Shown here piece by piece: positions 35,754-64,000 of a stretch of 64,000 nt of DNA. Source of the stretch: Peromyscus leucopus (Eukaryota; Chordata; Mammalia; Rodentia; Cricetidae); the NCBI RefSeq assembly GCF_004664715.2, contig NC_051063.1, forward strand, positions 114,500,829 to 114,564,828. Reading direction: 5' to 3'. A program made the translations under genes and the position numbers. Every line of letters begins with the position of its first letter. Position 1 is the first letter of the stretch. The notes beneath the pieces are model-generated. The model ran no database searches and was not told the origin of the DNA. It saw nothing but the letters and a program-made list of their open reading frames with translations.

Positions 35754-36584
35754 GAGAGCGGTTCTCCTAGGCTAGCTAGCCCCTCTTTCACATTGAAAAC
35801 AGGGATACCAGCCTGGTTTGGGCCGTCCTAAACTTGAAGGTTTGTAACCTCCAGGGTGTCTTTATGCAGTCGCTAACTCAGTAGATGCTCAGCCCTCTGG
35901 CACAGAGGTTCCCCCTTTATCCGAGTAGGGGCAGTTTCAGGGATCGGAGGGTGTGACATTGTTCTATTCCAGTATTACTGTTCATCCCTTCTTTGACTAA
36001 TGTATACTGTTTTGGTTTGGGTATGTAGGTATGGGGCAGGGGCGGGGTGGATGGGGTTAAACAGCATCCCAATTGGTACTATTAGGGATTGGTACCATCC
36101 TGAGAATCCGGCAACCCCCTTGATGTCTTAGAATCTTAACCTCGCAGAATAAAGAGGACTGCGGCCATGCTTCCCTTTTGTGTGACAAGTTAACGCTCCA
36201 CAATGTCCTCAAAGCATTTGAGTCTTAATAATTCTGAAAAGAGATGGGGTGGGGGGATGGAGGAAGACATTGGGAGTCAGACAGGGCCAGAAACTGGCCT
36301 GAAGTTGAAACACTTAGTGGAGAAACAGGGATCCCACATCATGTCACCTTCCTTCTCCTAGTGTGTTCCCCAGCTGGGGACCTTTCTCAATGACAGTCCT
36401 GATCCAGCACAGCAGGACTGTCCTCCCCGCCCCCACCCCCACCCCACCCCGAGTTCAGTGTGCTTGCATATTAACTCTCACAGGCATTTCATATGTTTTA
36501 GTTCCTTTCCCTGAGGCTACAACAGCCTTCAAAAGAGAACACATGCTTTCTTCACTTAATGAATGTCCTGGATTTTTATGTCAC

Positions 36585-36885
36585 TGTTCTAGCTTCATTA
36601 GGGGAGCAAAAGGTTTATTTCAGCTTACAGGTTACTGTCCATCATAGGGGGAGGTCAAGGCAAGAACCATGGAGAAAAGTGCTTACTAGCTCACAGGGTT
36701 ATGCTTAGCTAGTTTTTGTTTGTTTGTTTGTTTTTGGTTTTGTATAGCCCAGAATTACCTGCAAAGAGAATGATACCATCCATAGTGGGCTGGGCCCTCC
36801 TACATCAATGAACTAAATAACACTAAATCACTCCACGAGACTCCCTCTTGGGTAACTCTAGGTTGTATCAAGTTGACAGTTAACT
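36585..36885 (+). repeat. Rodent interspersed repeat (family not assigned)
   Basis: ggtttatttcagcttacagg, agtgggctgggccctcctac and ttgtatcaagttgacag are shared in order with 54345-54735. A GTTT run lies within. Confidence 0.5.
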
Positions 36886-36987
36886 CCAAGACAAGCACCT
36901 TGTCTCCTCAATCTCTTCTTTACCCCATAACCCCCTTTTGATAGGAGCAGAAATGGTGAGGAGATAGGGAAGGATGCCCTGTCTAAG

Positions 36988-37083
36988 AAAAAAAAGAGGA
37001 GGAGGAGGAGGAAGAGAGGAGGAGAAAGAGGAGGAGGAGGGGGAGGGATAGGAGGAGGGGAGAGGAGGAGGAAAGGGAAAGAT
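36988..37083 (+). repeat. (GGA)n-rich polypurine tract
   Basis: About 95 bp almost without pyrimidines on the + strand. Confidence 0.9.
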
Positions 37084-37811
37084 TTATTTCTGTGAAAGCC
37101 AAAAAGATTTCGGTAAGTCTGGACATCCACCAGAGTGCATGATGCTTGCTCACAGGTCTCCTTGTGCCAGACTCCAAGCTCTGACCCAGCTTATGCCCTT
37201 ATGATCACTACCACAAAAGCAGTGCGTGCGTTTCCATCATCCTCATACCTTTCTCTTCCTGGTTATGTTTTTATGTTTATGAAATATTCTTTATTCATTT
37301 GATATTCTTTTTCTGGGGTGACATTAAAATCAAGGGACAGGAGGCCCTGGGGAAAATGTAGTTCTGCTGACTAGAGAAGATAGGATTGTGGGGTTCTCTC
37401 CTTTGTTACCAGGAATCCTGAATCAGATCATGCTGAGGTTTGGGATCTAGAAGAATTTGGGAAAATGCATGCTGGGAGGGGAGCTGGGAGCTTGCTTGGC
37501 ACAGGTGAGGCTCTGAACTTGATTGTCTGCGAGGTAAGAAAGGAAAGAATACATACCACATCAGCCACCAAAAGATACATGATCGTGTTATTCATCTAGA
37601 TGTTTTACTTGGATCTGAACACATGGTTTTAATGATACTTTCCTAAACTGGATAAACTTGCATTTTCACTATATTTGTAACTATGTACATATAATCTATA
37701 TGAAAAGAGGTATGGAGAGAGGTTTTTGTTTTTTGTTTTTTGTTTTTTTGTTTGTTTGTTTGTTTTAATCCTCAAAGTTCATCCATATGGTAGACAATCA
37801 TAGGACTTCCT

Positions 37812-37975
37812 TTTTTTTTTTTTTAAAGATTTGTTTATTTATTATGTATACTGTGTTCTGACTACATTCCAGAAGAGGGCAACAGATCAAATTACAGATG
37901 GTTGTGAGCTACCATGTGGTTGCTGGGAACTGAACTCTGGAAGAGAAGCCTGTGCTCTTAACTCCAGCCCAGTAT
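37812..37975 (-). mobile_element. B2 SINE
   Basis: T run, then attccagaagagggcaacag, atggttgtgagctaccatgt and tgctcttaactccagccc. Confidence 0.92.
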
Positions 37976-38159
37976 GAAGTTTTTTTTAAAGCAATTTTTA
38001 GATGATATTACCACTTCTAAGTAATTTGTTGGGTTTTTTTTAATGCTAGAGTGCATTTATAATTCTGTACAATAAATTTTGATGAGTCAGAATAAACCTT
38101 TTGATGTCACTAAGTATTTCTGGCATAAGTGAACATGTGAACTCCAAAAACTTTTGCTG

Positions 38160-38512
38160 GGTGGGGAGGTGGGGAGGTGGGTAAAATGTTCGCTGTGTGA
38201 TCATAAGGAGCAGGGTTGAGGTGCCCAGCACCCAGATAAATGTTGGGTAGGCAGGCATGGTGACTTGCCTGTGTTCCCAGTGTCTGGGAGACAGACCCCA
38301 GAACACACTGGCTAGCTGACTGGCTGAGTTAGCAAGCTGTAAGCTCAAGTGGGAGACCCTGCCTCAAAATATAAGGCAGAGAGCAACTGGACAAGACACC
38401 GCACTGTCAAACTCCAGCCTCCACACGAGTACACACGCACAAACTCCCACACACATGTCTACACACATGCAAACACATGTGCACACCATACATGCAAACC
38501 CATGCAAAATGC
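38160..38512 (+). mobile_element. B3 SINE
   Basis: ggtaggcaggcatggtgact, gagaccctgcctcaaaatat and a CA-rich end. Confidence 0.75.
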
Positions 38513-40710
38513 TAATTTTTTTAAAAGATACTTAAACAATCTTTACAAATTTAGAGCCTACACATTGTTAGCAATGAAGGAAGGTCATTGGTAAAGGAAG
38601 TAAACAATGCATGTTTGCAGGCCACTCATTCACGTCAGTGTTTGTTGAACATCCAGGGTGTAACCGGCTTATAGGTTAGCATATATTTTTGAATTTCCAA
38701 AGACATGGGCTTGCTGAAGCATTGCTTTTCAGCATTAAGTGAACTACAGTTATATGAGTATTATGGATATTTTTTAATGTGTTTATAGCCTTGGAACCAA
38801 GGTTATAATGAGTTCTGTGCCTTTTTAATTGCCCTTTGTTTAGCAAGGCTCCTGGAAGGAAGCGCTGCCTTGTTGCTACTGTTACTTCTGCTGTTTTTGA
38901 GTTTATATAAGTTTGGAGCCAACTGCTGACTGGGCCAGAACTTTCTCTAAAACAGCCCCTCCTCCTTTAATTAAGGAGATTGAAAGGGGTGTGCCGTGAC
39001 GAAATGTACATTTCTATAAGATCATTCTCGTTGGCAAATTCATTGTTGGAAGGGAAAGAGCCAAAGGAGGGGACCAGTAAGATTTAGCAGTGGAAATGGA
39101 AGGGAGAAGAAACCATGTAAGTAAGTCGCAACAATGAAAAAGAAAACCTGTTATTTCTGCTTACCTGTCACTTTCCTTGCAAATTGAACATTATGACAAT
39201 TGTCATATTTAACCCATATCTTTTAATTACATGTTTTTTCTCCCAGTGGACTCTCACTCAGAACTTTTGTCATTGCTAATAATACTAGGATTTTGAAATG
39301 AAATCTTTCATTTCAAATCCATGTTGATGGAAAACTAGCCAGGCAAGATCAGGAGCCGTTTCATAGGTCCAGAAAGGTGTTAGGGCAGAATGATGATGAA
39401 AGGAAGTGTGTCTCGAGGTGTTCAGCCCCACCCCTGAGACTTTGCAGACAGGAATATGTTCTGTGTCTATGCATGATTTTACAAAGCCAAAACATTGTGG
39501 GATAGCAGTCCGTTAGAAGATTATCATATGTCCGCTTTTACTACGTAAACTTCATTTTCACTGAGAAGCACTTGGGGGAATGTTGTTTCAAACACTTTCT
39601 GACAAGAAAAACAACGGTAACAGAGGAAACCCCAGGCTCAGGAGAGCCCAGAGACCCGAGTCTTTATGAGCCAGGCTATTCAAACTCCACCAGACAAGCA
39701 AGAGCGCACATACTTGAATGCATGAGAGGCGTCCCATCCTGGATGACCATCAGGGAGAGCAGCCCTTGAATAACTCCGGTAGTGTCTCTCAGGTGGCTCC
39801 TTGTTTTGCATAAGGTCTGCTGCAGTGTCTGTCTCCCTGTAACTCTGAGTTTCTAACTTGCTTCTTCTCTGTTGTACACTTTAGGACCAGGTAGCATCCT
39901 ATCCACAAAACGGGCACTAAATACACGTCCACAGTTACCGAAAACATTAGCTATTCACTTGTCAGGAATTATACTGGACGAAGCCTTCCTGGGGATAACA
40001 TTCCCTTTGTGACTAGTCTTCTTCCCTTTACTGAGGAAGAAATCCTCAAGAGGTCAGTGACTGTTTATGAATATCTCCACTGTTGGCAGGACATCATCAA
40101 ATGCAAAAGTGCCTTTTGGAGTACTGTCATTAGCAATCCAATTGTCCTGCTAATTTTCTTGAAAGTCCTCAAAGCAATGACAACATGCAGTATGTTTATG
40201 CATGAATCATTCCTGCTTTAGTGGCTTGACATTTTCCTTCATATTTTATTAAAATCCTTTGTGGTAAGCTGAAGTTAAATAAAGAATTATGCATTCAGAG
40301 AGTTAAAAACATAACAACCATGTAACTGAGGTAATTGAACAAGATGAGGTCGTGTTTTCTCCAGCACCAGATGGGGAATGCTGGAAAGGACCACAGCGCT
40401 TGATCTTTTCCATATGACTCACAAAGAAAGAGATTAGTCTTGGCGTTTATCTCAACTTTTAAATAAAATATAGTAGAGTAAGAAAAGAATCAAATAGTAA
40501 ATTACTATTTTAAAATGAAACATTAGCATGCTTTTTGTGTAAAGATAAAAATTCTTATTCTAAAGTAGAAAATAATATAAAAATTCAGTATGGCATTGGA
40601 AACAAAGAGAACAGGTTTTTCTTAGCTCATAATTTTTTTTTTGTGAACCATGTTGGTATAATTTTTGGTGTGGAGCTTACTGAATTGTTGTAAATGATTG
40701 CCGTATTTAA

Positions 40711-40838
40711 GAAGATGAGTGTTGCTTACACTTGTAATCTCATCACCCAAAAGGCTGAGGCAGGAGGATTCCCACAGGTTCCAGACTAGCTAAGTCTATA
40801 AAGTGAGACCTTGTCTCAAAAGGAAAAGAAACAAAAAA
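40711..40838 (+). mobile_element. B1/B4 SINE, diverged
   Basis: ggctgaggcaggaggattcc, gtgagaccttgtctcaaaag. Confidence 0.65.
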
Positions 40839-41164
40839 GGACACTTACGTTAATAAATCTTTTTTGCTTGGATGTATACTTATCTAGAAAATTCTCAGAT
40901 ACAAAGGAAGTATTGCTGGAAGTCTGGGTCATGAGCAGCAAGTCTATAGAGAAAAGCATGTTTCCATTTTAGAGAGCGGAGATCTAGATGACCCATAGAG
41001 ATTTATAGACTGCCAATTTGTGATCCAAGGCATTGGTGAAGCCAAGCCATCGTGAGCCCTGTGGCCTGGAATCTAGAGCACACAGACCCCCTTCTGCTGC
41101 CCAGTTAGTTGCCTGCAATTTAAAGAAAGACAATGTATATCTGTAATTGAAGAGACACATATGG

Positions 41165-41365
41165 CTTATTAAGTTTCCTATATGTGAGACACTATGCAAA
41201 TACTTTACATATTCGATTACCTAGCTCCCCACAGCCCTTAAAATAAGGTCGCCATCATTCTCAACTGCTCGAGAGATGAGGAATTGGAAGTGCAAAAATA
41301 GCAACTTTCTGAAGATCACACAAAAAGGATGTTACAGGGTCTAGGGTTAAAACATATGTCTGCCT
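41165..41365 (-). mobile_element. MIR
   Basis: Antisense: tatgtgagacactatgcaaa, ctgaagatcacacaaaaagg. Confidence 0.55.
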
Positions 41366-41728
41366 GATGGTTCCGCCTGCCGAGCATTTATTCAATGAGA
41401 ATTGTTGTGTCTGTTAATGGGAGAGAAAGAGTAATCCCCAAGAATTATCACAGGCTCACTGTAAAGAGTCACTTAGACAATTCTCATGGTGTCTCCCACC
41501 ATAGCAAACTACAAATGCATTGATAACAAGGATGGGCCCTTGATCTTAGGAGAGCAGTGGAAATTAGAATAAAAAAAAATCTTCTAGGGAAATCTATATT
41601 CTAAAAAGTGTGCTTTGGTACCTAAGTCAAGCCTGTGAAGTATCCTGCTTCATTCCAACATTGGCCAGTAGTGGGTCTTGTTTTCCTTTTTAAAAACATT
41701 ATCAATAATTTAATTATTTCACATAAAG

Positions 41729-42017
41729 TGTGAGTGGGGACTATCTCTGACTCTTTTGCCTGCTTTTGGGACCCTTTTCTTCCTCCTGGGTTGCCTTGTC
41801 CAGCCTTAACATGAGGGGATGTGCCTAGTCTTACTGTAACTTGTTATGCCATGTTTGGTTGATATCCCTGGGAAGCCTGCTGTTTTCTGAAGGGAAATGA
41901 AGGAGGAGAGGATCTGGAGGAGAAGGGAGGTGGAGAGGAGGGACTGGGAGGAGAGGAGAAAGGGGAAATTGTGGTTAGGGTGTAATATATGAGACAACAA
42001 ATAAAGAAAAATATGTT
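41729..42017 (+). mobile_element. LINE-1 3' UTR fragment with long target-site duplication
   Basis: A purine-rich stretch (gaaggaggagaggatctgga...) ends in taatatatgagacaacaaat and an A-rich tail, the form of an older rodent L1 3' end. Identical-length 28-bp flanks at 41701-41728 and 42018-42045 differ by a single base. Confidence 0.75.
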
Positions 42018-42239
42018 ATTAATAATTTAATTATTTCACATAAAGGTAATTTATAGCTTATGAAAAGTTAATGAAGCAGCATCATTATAGTTATTTGCAT
42101 TTGTAACTCTCTTAGGCATTTAAAAAATTTCAAAGTGTGCTTTTATTTGTGATTTGTAGGACGACAACCCTAGCCAAACACAATTCTTTCAAGTTCTTGC
42201 ATCTTGAATCTTAAAAAAGAACAAAATCTTCTTTTAAAT

Positions 42240-42655
42240 ATATTTTTGTATCCTTTGCATATAGTCCATACAATGTGTTTTGATCATATTTTACTCACAA
42301 CTTCTCCCTAGTCCACCCCTGCCCTCCCACTCCCACCCCCCAATTTCAATGTCCTCTCTTTTTTCTTATAATCTACTGAGTCCAATTTGTGTGGTCCATA
42401 TATGCATGCATGTAGAGCCATCACTAGCACATCTCTGAGAACCTCCCCTAGCAGGCATTAACTGTCCATAGCTCCTCAGCTGGGGTGAGAGGTCATGAGT
42501 ATCTACACCACCCATGCTAGAATGCTGGCCAGCTTGACCTTTGCAGGCATCCACGTCTACCGTGGTTCCTGCATTGGGCCTGCCTTGTCCAGAAGACACT
42601 ATTTTGTCCCAGTTCCCCTGACCCCAGGCTCTTACAATCTTTCAACCCCTTTGTG
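42240..42655 (-). mobile_element. LINE-1 3'-UTR-type fragment, antisense
   Basis: Reads like the complement of an older rodent L1 3' region: ttttgatcatattttactc, then a C-rich tract, aatttgtgtggtccatatat and tccatagctcctcagctggg. Related to 55036-55325. Confidence 0.5.
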
Positions 42656-42948
42656 GGACTTTTTTAAAAATAGACATTTATTGAGCTGCTGCTAAACACA
42701 GTGCACATTGCCAAACACTGTGTAGAAATAAAGAGCTCAAGAGACTCAGGCCTTTGGTCATTAGGAAGAACGATGGGCAACGCTGCTTGAGGGTGCTCCA
42801 GCCTTGTGGATGGTGCTAGATCTGGGGACAAGAAGCACCGAGGACAGAGTTGCCATCTTAAGCCCCAGTGGTGGTTTTCCAGGGTTGGCACAAGTAGAGC
42901 CGCCAACACGGAGCTGACTCACTTTTCTTATGTCTGTTTGCTCTTCAG

Positions 42949-62945
<19,997 letters not shown>

Positions 62946-62962
<17 letters not shown>

Positions 62963-63128
62963 ATAAACTCAACACTCTGAAGGCTGAGGCAGGAGGTCCA
63001 TGCTCTAAATAGCCAAACCCTGTCTCAGAAAGAAAGAATGGGGGTTAGGATGTAGCTTAGTGATGGAGCGCTTGCCTAGCATGTGCACAACCCTGGGTTT
63101 GACTCACAACACTACAAACATAAAAACA
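62946..63128 (+). mobile_element. B4 SINE (B1-ID type)
   Basis: A B1-like head (gccatggtggtacatgccta, aaccctgtctcagaaag) then an ID-like part (ggttaggatgtagcttagtg, atggagcgcttgcctagc). Confidence 0.8.
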
Positions 63129-63518
63129 CCATCACCTCCGCCAAACAAAACAAAAGCCTTGGTTTTCCAAAGCTGGGCAGTTTACTGTGCTGTCCCAGCA
63201 CTCATGAGCTGTAGAACAGGATTTATTACTCCATTTTCCCAGACTTCTGTTTTCTAATGCATAGAGCAGAGACTATTATATTTATTTACCTTAAATATAG
63301 AGTGTAAAAATTAAACCAGCTTATTTAAGTAGTATCTTGTCTCCCAAGGAGCAAGTGAATTACTATTCAGTTATGTTAAAGGTATCATATAGCTATAGTG
63401 AAATATTAAGAATAAGTGTTTTGAATGAAATATAGTTTGTCTAAAAGCGATTCTTTACATATCTAAACCTGGGAGAGTACACTCTACATTGCTGTGTTTT
63501 AAAGATTTTGACAACTAA

Positions 63519-63656
63519 GTCAGGTGTGGTGGCACGTCTTTAACCCCAGTCCTTGGGAGGCAGAAACAGGCGAATCTCTGTGAATTTGAGGTCAGCCTGG
63601 GTCTACATGGACAACTAGGGCTACAGAGAGAGACCGTGTCTCAAGAAAGAAAAAAG
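63519..63656 (+). mobile_element. B1 SINE
   Basis: caggtgtggtggcacgtctt ... agagagaccgtgtctcaaga. Confidence 0.88.
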
Positions 63657-64000
63657 TTGGGCTACAAATCATATTTCAAGATGAAATTCCCAGTCATCTC
63701 TGTTTTCTCATGACTTTGTTTGACATGGAAAGTCAAACAAACACACATGCGCACAGTGCTTCTCCTGTGTCCTTCCTACATCGGTAAAGGGAATTCCTGT
63801 TTAAAGCCCGCCCATCCTTCGGAACCCTAAGCTCCTGATGTTTCCCAAAGTCCCGTCAGCAGTTCAGCTGTGATGCTCATGGAATCCCCGTGGGTTCCAT
63901 TGCTCTTAAGTGGCACTCTATCTGCCTGGCATCTACAGATCTGCAAAGACAGAGATATTGGGGGACCGGTCAATGGTTTGTCTGTTCACGCAGTTGGGTG

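Larger units (their letters stand above)
35250..35760 (+). promoter_or_regulatory. Ccdc83: CpG-rich block, candidate Ccdc83 promoter and noncoding exon 1
   Basis: CpG density rises sharply here against CpG-poor flanks. No TATA box is obvious. Ccdc83 must have a noncoding upstream exon, and this is the only CpG island between it and the Sytl2-like island. A possible donor is TTGA|GTGAGA at 35520/35521. The block holds an X-box at 35422, a MYB core at 35747 and two CTCF-type motifs (35353 +, 35701 -). Assignment to Ccdc83 is by position and motif content; no transcript evidence is available from sequence alone. Open frames through the island on both strands look like a GC-bias effect. Confidence 0.6.
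35521..42948 (+). other. Ccdc83: Ccdc83 5' intron(s)
   Basis: From the candidate donor to the acceptor of the start-codon exon. It contains B1, B2 and B3 elements, a GGA-rich tract, a MIR and two LINE-1 3'-end fragments. 38510-40700 is a 2.2-kb block with no recognised repeat and includes an AT/GC-mixed unique stretch near 38.9-39.1 kb; nothing functional can be assigned. Further noncoding exons cannot be excluded. Confidence 0.5.

Noticed and set aside
40009..40221. 70-aa open frame (starts MTSLLPFTEEEILKRSV) as a possible Ccdc83 exon
   Set aside because: It does not resemble CCDC83, and no matching splice-site pair keeping the frame was seen.

Overview
This is a window of nuclear DNA from a rodent. 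It is mostly intron and intergenic sequence packed with B1, B2, B3, B4 and ID SINEs, solo LTRs and LINE-1 fragments, with older mammalian repeats (MIR, L2, MER5A, MER20) underneath. Several B1 copies carry a segment reading 'ttccaggaaaggtgcaaagc' (or its complement). Together with the LTR families present, this suggests a cricetid (hamster, deer mouse or vole group) rather than Mus or Rattus. That is an inference from remembered repeat sequences, not a database result.

The one protein-coding gene that can be read is Ccdc83 on the + strand. Five coding exons (42949-43071, 50625-50709, 53459-53621, 57171-57338, 62576-62667) join through consensus splice sites into one open frame of 603 nt (201 codons). 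This matches the N-terminal half of the coiled-coil protein CCDC83. The rest of the gene lies beyond the right edge. A CpG-rich block at about 35.25-35.76 kb is the best candidate for its promoter and noncoding first exon. It contains an RFX-type X-box, a MYB core and two strong CTCF-type motifs facing each other.

A second CpG island at about 9.0-9.75 kb contains a perfect splice donor on the - strand (CCAG|GTAAGC, exon end at 9207). In human and mouse the neighbour of CCDC83, transcribed away from it, is SYTL2, so this is read as a probable noncoding first exon of Sytl2, with its first intron filling 1-9206. The layout is therefore: Sytl2 intron 1 (1-9.2 kb, -), Sytl2 promoter island (9.2-9.75 kb), about 25 kb of repeat-rich intergenic DNA, Ccdc83 promoter island (35.3-35.8 kb), then Ccdc83 introns and exons to the right edge (+).

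No CRISPR array, bacterial gene, tRNA gene or intact retroviral coding region was seen. The unusual items are structural. They include a 5S rRNA/LINE-1 composite inserted with a target-site duplication into a MER5A element; an LTR family carrying B1-like modules; a series of solo LTRs with recognisable 6-bp target-site duplications, one of them splitting a B1; and minisatellites that grew out of SINE ends, one about 100 bp from a Ccdc83 exon.
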